DNA of 64,000 nucleotides from an uncultured Clostridia bacterium. GTDB taxonomy: Bacteria; Bacillota; Clostridia; TANB77; CAG-508. The stretch covers positions 124,001-188,000 of the forward strand of contig CAPPGO010000001.1 of NCBI GenBank assembly GCA_948678575.1. The letters are read 5' to 3'. Below, in pieces: positions 1-8,600 of this stretch. The translations under genes were made by a program, and so were the position numbers. Numbering within the stretch: the first letter of the stretch is position 1; each line of letters starts with the position of its first letter. Under the pieces are notes generated by a model. That model saw only the letters and a list, made by a program, of their open reading frames with translations, made no database searches and had not been told where the DNA came from.

Positions 1-72
1 AATTAAAAGTAAAATAGCTATTGTCAGTATTATTTTTCTATTTTTACATATAAAACTGCCAAACTTTTCCAT
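1..72 (-). CDS. 5' end of a membrane transporter, MMPL/RND-like (partial)
   Basis: An ATG at 72 read leftward is preceded by a strong AAGGAGG site and opens 24 codons that run off the window edge. The peptide starts MEKFGSFICKNRK and then becomes a hydrophobic helix (IILTIAILLLI). A short basic lead followed directly by the first membrane helix is typical of MMPL/RND-family exporters, but with only 24 residues that family call is an inference. The gene is divergent from the TetR regulator, and the 140-bp spacer holds three operator-like palindromes, the usual layout of a regulator and the efflux pump it represses. Existence of the gene is fairly sure; the family is tentative. Confidence 0.6.
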   Translation of the reverse strand, partial: MEKFGSFICKNRKIILTIAILLLI

Positions 73-94
73 AAATCAACCTCCTTTTCGCTTA

Positions 95-175
95 TGACCA
101 TCGGTCACTTTTATATTATAGTACAATACTGACCAATAGTCAACACTTTTGAATAAAAATATTGACTACTAGTCA
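95..175. promoter_or_regulatory. three TetR-type operator palindromes
   Basis: Three 13-bp palindromes share the form TGACY-NNN-RGTCA: TGACCATCGGTCA at 95-107, TGACCAATAGTCA at 130-142 and TGACTACTAGTCA at 163-175, spaced 33-35 bp apart. They fill the spacer between the divergent transporter and TetR genes, so a TetR dimer bound here would cover both promoters. The repeat is seen directly; the binding is inferred. Confidence 0.7.
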
Positions 176-214
176 TTTTTATGTAATAATACATTTATAA
201 GGGGAATAGATAAT

Positions 215-808
215 ATGAAAAAAGATGAAACAGAAAACAAAGAAAATAGACTTTTAAACACAGCATTTAAGCTGTTTACAGAAAAAGGAATAAAAAACAC
301 TTCAATTCAAGATATTGTTGATAATGCTGAGGTTGGAAAGGGAACTTTTTATTTATATTTTAAAGATAAATATGAAATTAGAGATATATTAATTGAAAAA
401 AAATCTCAAAAACTTTTTCATGATGCATTAAATGCTTTAAGAAAAACTAATATAAAAGATTTAACTGATCAAGTAATTTTTATTATTGATTATATAATTG
501 ACGAATTAAAGAAAAAACCTTTACTTTTAAGCTTTATATCCAAAAATCTTTCTTGGGGAATTTATACTAAAACTGTACAAAAACTTTATGATAATCAAGA
601 TATTGAAGAAGATAGTATTTTTTCACTTTTTCAAAAAGGAATTAAAGACAATAATATACAATTAAAAAATCCAGAAGTTACTTTGTTTATGATAATAGAA
701 TTAGTAAGTTCAACTTGTTTCAGTTCTATTTCATATGAACAACCTCTTCCAATTGATGAATATAAAGAATATTTATTTGACACTATTAGAAAACTAATAA
801 ATAACTAA
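215..808 (+). CDS. TetR/AcrR-family transcriptional regulator
   Basis: A 197-residue protein of normal TetR length. Residues about 8-55 form the N-terminal helix-turn-helix, with the typical run TEKGIKNTSIQDIVDNAEV followed by GKGTFYLYFKDK, the family's GxxYxYFxxK signature. The C-terminal two thirds are helical and should form the ligand pocket and dimer interface; no ligand can be predicted. The ATG is preceded by AAGGGGAAT. It is divergent from a membrane transporter gene and three palindromes lie between them, so it most likely represses itself and the exporter until an inducer binds. Followed by a hairpin shared with the convergent gene. Confidence 0.9.
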   Translation: MKKDETENKENRLLNTAFKLFTEKGIKNTSIQDIVDNAEVGKGTFYLYFKDKYEIRDILIEKKSQKLFHDALNALRKTNIKDLTDQVIFIIDYIIDELKKKPLLLSFISKNLSWGIYTKTVQKLYDNQDIEEDSIFSLFQKGIKDNNIQLKNPEVTLFMIIELVSSTCFSSISYEQPLPIDEYKEYLFDTIRKLINN

Positions 809-810
809 AA

Positions 811-840
811 AAGCCTCGGTTTAATTCCGAGACTCTTTTG
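811..840. terminator. bidirectional terminator
   Basis: A hairpin with arms CCTCGG and CCGAG (loop TTTAATT), flanked by A-rich and T-rich sequence, sits between the convergent TetR gene and the membrane protein gene. It could serve both strands. Confidence 0.7.
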
Positions 841-848
841 TTTTCTCA

Positions 849-1478
849 CTATATTATATATAAAACTAATGCTGTAATAAATTTTATTCCTGCAAATTTG
901 AATAAGAACCCTTCTTTTTCTTCTCCAAATAATGTTCTCATACCAAAGAAAGTAAGAACAGTTGTCATAGCATATAAAGCAGTTGAAATTGGACTTGAAA
1001 TTAAGTAAATTCTTGGTAACAAACTTTCAATTACATCTATTACTGATGCAACAATTGATGGTAAACTTGCAACTACTAATGTTGCACTTACTGTTGTTAA
1101 AGATTTTTTATTTGCCTTATTTATAATTAAAATAAGTATGGCTGGAACTAAAATTGCAACTATTGGTGAAATACCTGCTGTAATTAAATCCCACAATTTG
1201 CCTCCTATGCTTCCATAACTGTATTTGAAAGCACTAATCAATGCTACTATTAAAGATGCTGCAATATCTATTATTAATAATACTATTGCCTTTTTGAAAG
1301 CATCTTCCTCACCTTTTGCTATTTTTTCAACTCTTTCAAATGGTGATACTATCATTTCTTGTACAAATCCTTTTGTTTCTTTTGCTTCTTTGTTAATATC
1401 AACATTTTTAATTGTGTCCTTTACTTGATTTATTGTTTCTTTTGTTTCGTTTTTTAATTCTTCCTTGTTAATTTCCAT
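849..1478 (-). CDS. Yip1-like multi-pass membrane protein
   Basis: A 209-residue protein. The first ~55 residues are charged and soluble (many K and E). Five hydrophobic stretches then follow, at about 66-85, 98-120, 128-147, 160-178 and 190-209. The architecture, and the phrase SPFERVEKIAKGEEDAFKKAI ahead of the first helix, resemble bacterial YIP1/DUF1282-type membrane proteins, whose role is not well defined. The start has a clear GGGGAGGATG site. It lies downstream of the TM2-domain gene on the same strand, separated by a strong hairpin. The family assignment is moderate; membrane location is sure. Confidence 0.55.
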   Translation of the reverse strand: MEINKEELKNETKETINQVKDTIKNVDINKEAKETKGFVQEMIVSPFERVEKIAKGEEDAFKKAIVLLIIDIAASLIVALISAFKYSYGSIGGKLWDLITAGISPIVAILVPAILILIINKANKKSLTTVSATLVVASLPSIVASVIDVIESLLPRIYLISSPISTALYAMTTVLTFFGMRTLFGEEKEGFLFKFAGIKFITALVLYII

Positions 1479-1502
1479 TTTGACATCCTCCCCAAAAATT
1501 AA

Positions 1503-1526
1503 GCGAATATATTAAAATATATTCGC
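1503..1526 (-). terminator. hairpin terminator after the TM2 gene
   Basis: A perfect 24-base inverted repeat with 11-bp arms beginning GCGAATATATT. On the minus strand it is followed by TTAATTTTT, as in an intrinsic terminator. It ends the TM2 gene but lies only 25 bp before the next start codon, so it may only reduce read-through. Confidence 0.65.
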
Positions 1527-1543
1527 CACTAATAAAATAATTC

Positions 1544-1867
1544 TTAAACTCTGTCTTCTTCAATGTATAAACCTTTGCAATCTTTAAATGTTTTTGTTGC
1601 AATTCTTAAAAAGTCATTAACAACAAATCCACCAACTACAACAAATGCAATTAGACCCAAAGCTAAATCCATTGATAAAATACATGCAGCAACTGCTGTT
1701 CCATAAGCCATTAAGAAACCGCTTCCTAATTTACCAGCATATAAACGATGCACACCTAAAAATCCTAAAAACCAACATAAAATTAATGTTGTAAGCCAAT
1801 TTTTCTTGCTACCATTTTTTGATTCTATTTTTTCAGTATTTTCAACTTTATTTTCTACTTCTGCCAT
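1544..1867 (-). CDS. TM2 domain-containing membrane protein
   Basis: A 107-residue protein with an N-terminal charged segment of about 22 residues and then the TM2 domain. The hallmark is LGFLGVHRLYAGKLGSGFL: a first membrane helix rich in aromatic residues and glycine, a short polar turn with HR-YAGK, and further hydrophobic segments. TM2 proteins are small bacterial membrane proteins of unclear function, often next to other small envelope proteins, as here. The start is preceded by AAAGGAGTGGAC. The domain is recognised with good confidence; the cellular role is not. Confidence 0.85.
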   Translation of the reverse strand: MAEVENKVENTEKIESKNGSKKNWLTTLILCWFLGFLGVHRLYAGKLGSGFLMAYGTAVAACILSMDLALGLIAFVVVGGFVVNDFLRIATKTFKDCKGLYIEEDRV

Positions 1868-1990
1868 CTTTTGTCCACTCCTTTATATATAACTATATTT
1901 TCACTTATAATTTACATTATACACATTAAAAAGTCAACAATTTTATTGAATGTTACATAAATGATATAAATAATATGAATATATCTAATA

Positions 1991-3177
1991 TTATCTTTCT
2001 AATTCAACTTGTTTCTTTTTAAAAATTGGTCCTATAATTTCCTTTATTAAAGTAATATCTCCTGTGGGATAATGATGTCCATCTCTTATATGCTTTGTTT
2101 TTAATGGAATCCCATTTCTTTTGCAAACTTTTTCTATATGACTTGATGATCTTAAAGGCACCATACCATCTACATCTTCGTCAAAAAGAAGTTTACTAGA
2201 AGCGTATAATGCTGTTGCAAAAGAATTTAATCTTTTCAGAGTTCTATCTGTACATTTTGTAGTAATATTAGTTACTTTAATTTGTTTCATTTGTTCTAAT
2301 GTAGCTTTATTAAACATATTTCCTAAAAATTCTTGGTCATATCTATCTTCATATTCTTTGGGTATTCCACTATTACCTAATTCTGCTACATCAAAATCCA
2401 TGTGTGACCTACTAAGTGTTTGCCAATATATCTCTTTTATTTTTTGAGTTAAAAAGTTTTTATCTTCTTTCTTCATTACTTTTTTTATTCTTTTCTTAGT
2501 TGGAATAACTACTTGTTGTACACTATTAATTAAAGAACTAAGAAAATTATTAGATAATCCCTCATACAAACTATCAATTTTTTATATAAATTAAGTGGAG
2601 AAGCCAACAAAGTTCCTAAAAATGGTGCTTGATAAAGTTGAACATCTAACTTATCTAAATTTTCTGGCTTTAAATATTTTAACGAAGCAATAGACATACA
2701 TCCACATTTAGATTGTCCAAACAATATTACTTTCTTACAATTTTTATCACTTTTTAGTTTATTAATATATTCTGCTAGTAATCGAGATTGTTCTTCTAAT
2801 GGTCCATCATTATCTACTAAAATTGCTGTTGGCTTTATTCTATCTGGCATGTTATCTAAAACTTTCATATATTCGCTCATACCCCAACCACTAATACTAT
2901 TTATTCCATTTCTCTTTCCATCGCCAGAAAAATTTTCTACTCTTGTTCCATCCAGCATAATAAAGCTAGTATATTTTTCTTTTTCGTCATCTGCTTTTTT
3001 TCCAAATTCTCTGTTATATATTACTCTTGAAAAAGCTTTACCACTCTCTTCTTTTGATACTTTATTAGACCATTTTTTAGAAACTAAATCATATTTTGCT
3101 AATGGTTTACAATAAGCTAAGCAGATTTTTTCTTTTCCATATTTTACTTTTCCATATCTTCCTTTTTGTGATTTCAT
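1991..3177 (-). pseudogene. alpha/beta hydrolase (lipase-like) split by a frameshift
   Basis: Two reading frames overlap at 2530-2569 and together make one hydrolase of about 395 residues. The upstream part (3177 to 2530) carries the nucleophile elbow GQSKCG, preceded by a beta strand (KVILFGQS), and an upstream Asp/Asn region (ILVDNDGP). The downstream part (2569 to 1991) carries DVDGMVPLRSS, which matches the catalytic Asp turn, and DGHHYP, which matches the catalytic His. All three members of a Ser-Asp-His triad are therefore present, but on two frames. The break is at a run of six A (minus strand) near 2576-2582. One more A there gives KKIDSLYEGLSNN and joins the frames. Either a real one-base deletion or a sequencing error. 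Substrate unknown. Confidence 0.75.
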
Positions 3178-3270
3178 ATTTTCCCCAATTATATCTTAAT
3201 AAAATTGTCTTTATTATAACACGATTATTGCCTAAAAATCAAATATTTAACAAATCATCTAAAATAATAA

Positions 3271-3307
3271 AAACCTTAATATTAGATTATTCTAATGATT
3301 AAGGTTT
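3271..3307 (-). terminator. terminator of adhE
   Basis: A 10-bp stem (AAACCTTAAT with ATTAAGGTTT) with an inner AT-rich stem. On the minus strand it is followed by TTATTATTTT. It lies 29 bp past the adhE stop codon. Confidence 0.75.
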
Positions 3308-3335
3308 ATCTTTATAATTCTATTTTATGTCAAAA

Positions 3336-5948
3336 CTAAAATTTAATTGGTGTTCCATTATAAGCATCTGTTAATATTTGTTTGATTTCTAAAACTAGTG
3401 GAACTCTTGGGTTTACACCAGTACATTGATCTTCAAATGCTCTATCTGAAAGCATATCAATTTTTTGGAAGAATTCTTCTTCTGAAATTCCACAATCTTT
3501 AATAGTTGTAGGTTCATTTAATTTAGCCATTAATTCTTGAATAGCTTTTACTAATGAATTTACACCTTCTTCTGGTGTTGATGCAGGTAAGCCTAATCTT
3601 CTTGCTAATTCTGCATATTTTTGATCTGCTATATAGCTTTCATATTTTGGCCAAGAAACCATTTTTGATGGTTTTGTTCCATTATATTTAACTACATATG
3701 GTAATATAATCGCATTTGCTCTACCATGTGGAATATGATATTCTCCACCTAATTTATGAGCAATTGAGTGGTTTACTCCTAAGAAAGCATTTGTAAATGC
3801 CATACCTGCTATACAGCTTGCATTGTGCATTTTTTCTCTTGCTTCTCTATTTGAACCATCAGCATAAGCTATTGGTAAATATTTGAATACAAGTTCAACT
3901 GCTTTTTCAGCTAGTCCATCTGTATAATCTGATGCCATAACTGATACATAAGCTTCTAACGCATGTGTTAAAACATCCATACCTGTATCTGCTGTAAGTG
4001 ATTTTGGTAATGTCATAACAAGATCTGGATCTATAATTGCAACATCTGGTGTTAACTCATAATCAGCCAAAGGATATTTTATATTTTTTACTTTATCAGA
4101 AATAACTGCAAATGATGTTACTTCTGAACCTGTACCAGAAGTTGTTGGTATAGCAACCATCTTTGCTTTTTCTCCTAGTTTAGGGAATTTATATGTTCTT
4201 TTTCTAATATCCATGAATTTCAATTTTAAACCTTCAACATCTGCATCTGGGTGTTCATAGAATAACCACATACCTTTTGCAGCATCCATTGCACTACCAC
4301 CACCTAATGCGATGATAACATCTGGTTCAAAAGCATTCATCTCAGCTACACCTCTCTTGATTGTATCAAAAGATGGATCTGGTTCAACATCTGAGAAAAT
4401 TTTAGAATGAACATAAGTTGATCTTTTTCTTAAATGATATAGAATTTTATCTACATATCCAAATTGTACCATTGATTTATCAGTAACGATAAATGCTTTT
4501 GTTATTTCAGGCATTTTTTCTAGATATGAAATTGAACCTGCTTCAAAATATATTTTTTCTGGAACTTTAAACCATTGCATATTTACCCTCCTCTTTGCAA
4601 CTCTCTTAACATTAATTAAGTTTACAGAAGATACATTTGATGTTGTTGAGTTTCCACCAAAAGTACCACAACCTAATGTTAATGATGGTAAATTTGTATT
4701 ATAAATATCACCAATTGCTCCATGAGTTGATGGAGAGTTTACTATAATTCTACCAGTTTTTACTGTATTCGAAAACATTTCTATTGTTTCTTTATCTTCT
4801 GAATGTATAACAGCTGAGTGTCCCATTCCTCCAAATTTTATTAATCTGTCAGCTAAATCAATTCCTTCCTTAGCACTTTTTACTTTATAATAAGCTAATA
4901 CTGGACTTAATTTTTCCTTTGAAAATGGATGTTCATCTCCAACTCCATCTTCCTTAACTACTATAACTTTTGTGCTTTCTGGAATTTTAATACCTGCCCA
5001 ACCAGCAATTGTATAAGGACTTTGTCCAGCTATTTTTCCATTTAATTTATTTCCTGCTGAACTGTCAAACATAACTGCTTGTAATCTTGCTTTTTCACTA
5101 TCTGTTGCAAAATAACAATCAGCTTCTTTCATTAATTTTTCAAATTCTTTTGATATTTCTGTATCAACAATAACTGCTTGTTCAGAAGCACAAATCATTC
5201 CATTATCAAAAGATTTTGACATTACTAAATCATTTACAGATGTTTTTAATTTAGCAGTTTTATCTATATAACAAGGTACGTTTCCAGCTCCAACACCTAA
5301 TGATGGTTTACCACTAGAATATGCAGCTTTAACCATACCTGGTCCGCCTGTTGCAAGTATTAAATCTACTTCTGGGTGGTTCATAAGAAGGCTTGTTGCA
5401 AGAACTGATGGTTTATCAATCCAAAGAATACAATCTTCTGGTGCACCTTCTGAAACAGCAGCTTTTCTTACTATTTCAGCAGCCTCTCTACTACAATTTT
5501 GTGCAGATGGGTGAAATCCAAAAATAATTACATTTCTTGTTTTTGCTGAAATCATAGATTTAAACATAACTGTTGATGTTGGATTTGTAACTGGTGTAAC
5601 ACCTGCTATAACTCCAATAGGTTCTGCTATTAAAGAATATCCTTCTTCTTCATTTTCAGCAATTACGCCAACTGTTTTATCATATTTTATACTGTGATAT
5701 ACATATTCTGTTGCGAACATGTTTTTAGTAATTTTATCTTCGTAAATTCCCCTTCCAGTTTCTTCTACTGCCATTTTCGCAAGTTTCATGTGATTATCTA
5801 AACCTGCCATTGACATTTTTTTGACAATTCTATCTACTGTTGCTTGATCTAGTTTTTTATATTCATCAGAAGCTTTTCTAGCTCTTTTAACTAAATCATT
5901 AATCATAGCTTCAATCTCTTGTCTCTCTTCGTCAGTTACATCAGCCAT
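3336..5948 (-). CDS. adhE: bifunctional acetaldehyde-CoA / alcohol dehydrogenase
   Basis: An 870-residue fusion of the usual AdhE length. Residues 1 to about 440 are a CoA-acylating aldehyde dehydrogenase with the catalytic cysteine C253 in FDNGMICASEQAV. Residues from about 458 on are an iron-dependent alcohol dehydrogenase, with the nucleotide loop ALGGGSAMDAAK and the metal-binding region MDVLTHALEAY followed by HSIAHKLGG and HIPHGRAN. It reduces acetyl-CoA to ethanol in two NADH-dependent steps, regenerating NAD+ during fermentation; the family forms filaments called spirosomes. Translation starts after AAAAGGAGGTC, and a good sigma-A promoter lies just upstream. It is a single-gene unit with its own terminator. 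Confidence 0.97.
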   Translation of the reverse strand: MADVTDEERQEIEAMINDLVKRARKASDEYKKLDQATVDRIVKKMSMAGLDNHMKLAKMAVEETGRGIYEDKITKNMFATEYVYHSIKYDKTVGVIAENEEEGYSLIAEPIGVIAGVTPVTNPTSTVMFKSMISAKTRNVIIFGFHPSAQNCSREAAEIVRKAAVSEGAPEDCILWIDKPSVLATSLLMNHPEVDLILATGGPGMVKAAYSSGKPSLGVGAGNVPCYIDKTAKLKTSVNDLVMSKSFDNGMICASEQAVIVDTEISKEFEKLMKEADCYFATDSEKARLQAVMFDSSAGNKLNGKIAGQSPYTIAGWAGIKIPESTKVIVVKEDGVGDEHPFSKEKLSPVLAYYKVKSAKEGIDLADRLIKFGGMGHSAVIHSEDKETIEMFSNTVKTGRIIVNSPSTHGAIGDIYNTNLPSLTLGCGTFGGNSTTSNVSSVNLINVKRVAKRRVNMQWFKVPEKIYFEAGSISYLEKMPEITKAFIVTDKSMVQFGYVDKILYHLRKRSTYVHSKIFSDVEPDPSFDTIKRGVAEMNAFEPDVIIALGGGSAMDAAKGMWLFYEHPDADVEGLKLKFMDIRKRTYKFPKLGEKAKMVAIPTTSGTGSEVTSFAVISDKVKNIKYPLADYELTPDVAIIDPDLVMTLPKSLTADTGMDVLTHALEAYVSVMASDYTDGLAEKAVELVFKYLPIAYADGSNREAREKMHNASCIAGMAFTNAFLGVNHSIAHKLGGEYHIPHGRANAIILPYVVKYNGTKPSKMVSWPKYESYIADQKYAELARRLGLPASTPEEGVNSLVKAIQELMAKLNEPTTIKDCGISEEEFFQKIDMLSDRAFEDQCTGVNPRVPLVLEIKQILTDAYNGTPIKF

Positions 5949-5985
5949 AAATTGACCTCCTTTTATTTTTTTATATTACGATTTG

Positions 5986-6014
5986 ATTATATAGAACTTT
6001 TTTTATATTTGCAA
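5986..6014 (-). promoter_or_regulatory. sigma-A promoter of adhE
   Basis: Read on the minus strand: TTGCAA (6009-6014), a 17-base spacer, then TATAAT (5986-5991), 38 bp ahead of the adhE start. I see no clear Rex-type palindrome around it. Confidence 0.7.
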
Positions 6015-6063
6015 CACAATTCGTAAAAATTTTCTTGACAAGTTTCGATTTTTTTAAATGACA

Positions 6064-6101
6064 AAAAAACACACTAATTTAAAATATTTTAAACTAGTGT
6101 G
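6064..6101 (-). terminator. terminator of the M23 peptidase gene
   Basis: Arms CACACTA and TAGTGTG enclose a further AT-rich inverted repeat, and the minus strand continues with seven T. It lies just after the stop codon at 6109. Confidence 0.8.
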
Positions 6102-6108
6102 AATTCTT

Positions 6109-7146
6109 TTAATATAAATATTGTTGTGGATTAACTGGTGTTCCATTTACTCTTATTTCTAAATGTAAATGTGGTCCAGTAGAATTTCCTGTTGAACCAA
6201 CTGCTGAAATTGTTGTTGATGGATCAACATTAGCTCCAACTCCAACATATAGTTCATTGCAATGTGCATAATATGTTTCAATACCATTTCCATGATTTAT
6301 GATAATTAAATTACCATAAGAACCTTTATACCCTGCATATGTTACTGTACCAGCTGAAACAGGTCTAATTCCAGTTCCTAATGGAGCAGAAATATCTAAT
6401 CCTGTATGAATGCTTGATCTTGATGCGCTTCTACTTCCAAATCTGGAACTAATACTACCATTTACTGGTATTGACAATTGCATTCCTGAAATTACTCCTG
6501 TTGAAGCAACTTGTGTAGTTGATGCAATTGCTTTCTTTTGTGCAGCAATTCTAGCTGCTTTTGCCTCTTCTGCTTTTTTAGTTTCATAAGCAGTTATTCT
6601 TTGTGTTTTTATTTCATTTAATGAAGCTATTGCTTCTGGTTTTGAGTTAACTTCAAAATTATTAGTATATTCAGTAACAATACCTAATTTCATTTCAATT
6701 TCTTCATTAACTCCTGCTTTTATTTCTTCAATTATTTGCATTGCTTCTTCCTCAGAAGAAACTTCTGCTTTCTTTTCACCATCTAATGTTATAGCATAAG
6801 TCTCATAAGTTGTTGTTATTTTATCTTGTACTGCCATTAACACTTGACTTTCGTTTGTATCTTGTGTTCTTGATACAAGCATTAAATTATATTCTGGCAT
6901 AGCATTTGCAATTCTAAATGCTATATTTCCTTCTTCGTCATTAATATAATTATCTAATTTTTTTTCTATTCTCTCTCTGTCCGCTATATATCCTATTGTT
7001 TTACCTGATAATGTGACTGCATATACAGGTTTATATTTTATAATTGCTACTACTGTTATTAATGTACAACCAATTAGGACAAATTTAAGGGTCTTGCAAA
7101 CTTCTTTTGTATAATATTTAACCCATTTTCCTAGAATAAAATTCAC
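6109..7146 (-). CDS. membrane-anchored M23 family peptidase
   Basis: A 345-residue cell-wall peptidase. A membrane helix at residues ~20-38 anchors it, followed by two related stretches (YAVTLSGKTIGYI near 42 and YAITLDGEKKAEV near 117) and an Ala/Lys-rich coiled segment near 180-210. The LytM/M23 domain fills the last ~120 residues. The zinc ligands are all visible: H247 and D251 in HTGLD, H295, and H328 in PHLHLE. Such enzymes cut peptide cross-links in peptidoglycan, so it is probably an active endopeptidase on the outer face. Its promoter and terminator mark it as a single-gene unit. Confidence 0.9.
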   Translation of the reverse strand: MNFILGKWVKYYTKEVCKTLKFVLIGCTLITVVAIIKYKPVYAVTLSGKTIGYIADRERIEKKLDNYINDEEGNIAFRIANAMPEYNLMLVSRTQDTNESQVLMAVQDKITTTYETYAITLDGEKKAEVSSEEEAMQIIEEIKAGVNEEIEMKLGIVTEYTNNFEVNSKPEAIASLNEIKTQRITAYETKKAEEAKAARIAAQKKAIASTTQVASTGVISGMQLSIPVNGSISSRFGSRSASRSSIHTGLDISAPLGTGIRPVSAGTVTYAGYKGSYGNLIIINHGNGIETYYAHCNELYVGVGANVDPSTTISAVGSTGNSTGPHLHLEIRVNGTPVNPQQYLY

Positions 7147-7183
7147 TCTCCTTTTGTATGTTTTTTTATGTCACATAAATAAT

Positions 7184-7212
7184 ATTTTACCACAATCTGA
7201 CTCTGATTGCAA
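7184..7212 (-). promoter_or_regulatory. sigma-A promoter of the M23 peptidase gene
   Basis: Minus strand TTGCAA (7207-7212), 17-base spacer, TAAAAT (7184-7189), about 38 bp before the start codon. Confidence 0.65.
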
Positions 7213-7411
7213 TTAAATATTTTTGCCATATTTGTATTTTATTCAATTATATTGTAAATTATTCTTTTTTACTTTGGCCATTTTTTACCATATTTCTCAC
7301 ATACTCGTTTTTACTTCGTTTTGCTCTCGTTTACTGTACGTTTGGTTTAACATCATACTATTTTTTCCCTTATTTTAGTATATGTAGCCAATTTAAATAT
7401 TTACTTTTTTC

Positions 7412-7440
7412 TTGACACATTGAAAATATGATGTTATTAT
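7412..7440 (+). promoter_or_regulatory. sigma-A promoter of the P-loop protein gene
   Basis: TTGACA (7412-7417), 17-base spacer, TATTAT (7435-7440). The leader to the start codon is about 90 bases long. Confidence 0.7.
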
Positions 7441-7538
7441 GGTAGCAATTTCATGAAATTATTTTATTTTCAAATTTATCATTTGTTCAATCAAACAAAT
7501 AAAAATCAAATTTACCATTAAATATGAAAGGAGGTCTT

Positions 7539-8138
7539 TTGAAAAATCTTATAATTATTGGACCACCACGCTGTGGAAAAACTACATTAGTACAAATGAT
7601 TGCTAGTAAATATCCTTGCGAAATTATACGAACTGATTCAATTGAAATAACTATATGTCAAGCACTTCTTCATGATAGACTTCATGAAAGTTTAAAAGCA
7701 GAATCAAATGTATTAGTTTATCCTACATTAGATGAAAACTTTAAAATCGAATTATATCATAGATTTTATACAGAAATTAAAACAGAATTGAAAAATCAAA
7801 AAAAATTAATAATTATGGATGCTTACAATCTTTCATTTTCATTACTAGAAAAAGCTTTTGGAAATGAAGCACAGATTTATTGTTTAGGAGTTACTAATTT
7901 AACAGATTATGAATTTATAAACTATATTCGATTAAATGATACAATTGATGATTGGACAAATTATATAGGAAACAATTCGCTTCAATTTTTCTGTAATCGT
8001 ATTATTGATGAAAGTAAAGCAGCAAAAGAAGAACTTGAAAATTTTCCAAATATAAAATTTTTTGATACATCAGGAAACAGAAGAGAAAAACTTAAAGAAA
8101 TTTTTGAAGATATTGAACAAAATGTTATTCAGGCTTAA
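7539..8138 (+). CDS. small P-loop NTPase, adenylate-kinase-like fold
   Basis: About 199 residues opening with a hydrophobic strand and a Walker A loop, IIIGPPRCGKTT, in the first 20 residues. A second strand (KKLIIMDAYNLSF) near residue 93 could supply the Walker B aspartate. The fold resembles small nucleotide or nucleoside kinases, but the substrate is unknown. The start is uncertain: the in-frame ATG at 7524 contains the likely ribosome binding site itself (AAAGGAGG at 7527-7534), so I prefer the TTG at 7539. It stands alone behind its own promoter and is followed by a hairpin. Confidence 0.65.
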   Translation: MKNLIIIGPPRCGKTTLVQMIASKYPCEIIRTDSIEITICQALLHDRLHESLKAESNVLVYPTLDENFKIELYHRFYTEIKTELKNQKKLIIMDAYNLSFSLLEKAFGNEAQIYCLGVTNLTDYEFINYIRLNDTIDDWTNYIGNNSLQFFCNRIIDESKAAKEELENFPNIKFFDTSGNRREKLKEIFEDIEQNVIQA

Positions 8139-8149
8139 AAACATATAAA

Positions 8150-8185
8150 CAAAAAGACTTTATCAAAATGATTAAAGTCTTTTTG
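8150..8185. terminator. bidirectional terminator
   Basis: A 13-bp perfect stem (CAAAAAGACTTTA with its complement) around a 10-base loop, with A-rich and T-rich flanks, between convergent genes. Confidence 0.85.
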
Positions 8186-8194
8186 TAATGTTTA

Positions 8195-8572
8195 TTATTT
8201 TACTTCTGCTTTCCATAAACCATGTTTATTACAATATGCATAAAGTATAGAACCTGGTACATATTTAAATCTACATTCTGCATTTTGCTCTGGATATAAA
8301 GTTATTATATTTTCTGTATTATCAGTAACCATTGCAATCCATTCAATATAATGTTCTTTTTCCATAACATGATTTACTTTAACAAAAACTTCATCTTCTA
8401 CTATCTCATAAGTAGGAACATGTTTTTCAATTGCAGCTTCTGTTGTATTTGGTTTTAATTCAACCATTTTTTCTCCACAACATTCAATTCCACATGGGCA
8501 TTTGCAATCTTCAATTACTTTTACTATTGCTCCACATTGCATACATTTTCTTATTATTAATTCTCTTTTCAT
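8195..8572 (-). CDS. dfx: desulfoferrodoxin / superoxide reductase
   Basis: A 125-residue protein, normal for desulfoferrodoxin. The N-terminal desulforedoxin-like part holds C10-x2-C13 and C31-C32 for the FeS4 centre, with extra cysteines at 23, 25 and 27. The catalytic iron centre ligands are H51 (EKHVP), H68 and H74 (VNHVMEKEHYIEW), C114 and H117 (YCNKHGLW). It reduces superoxide to peroxide without making oxygen, a hallmark of anaerobes. It follows two uncharacterised genes on the same strand with a 28-bp gap and its own AAGGAG site, so it may be expressed alone or with them. Confidence 0.95.
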   Translation of the reverse strand: MKRELIIRKCMQCGAIVKVIEDCKCPCGIECCGEKMVELKPNTTEAAIEKHVPTYEIVEDEVFVKVNHVMEKEHYIEWIAMVTDNTENIITLYPEQNAECRFKYVPGSILYAYCNKHGLWKAEVK

Positions 8573-8600
8573 ATTTTTTCTCCTTTTTACTTATTTATAT

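Larger units (their letters stand above)
7147..7523. other. 377-bp divergent intergenic region
   Basis: Between the M23 peptidase (leftward) and the P-loop protein (rightward). It holds one promoter for each direction. The middle (7,260-7,400) is pyrimidine-rich on the plus strand, with repeated CTCGTTT/TTCGTTT-like words, but no open frame or strong hairpin that I can defend. Confidence 0.5.

Noticed and set aside
5949..6108. Rex operator ahead of adhE
   Set aside because: No TTGTTAA-type palindrome; only a plain sigma-A promoter is visible.
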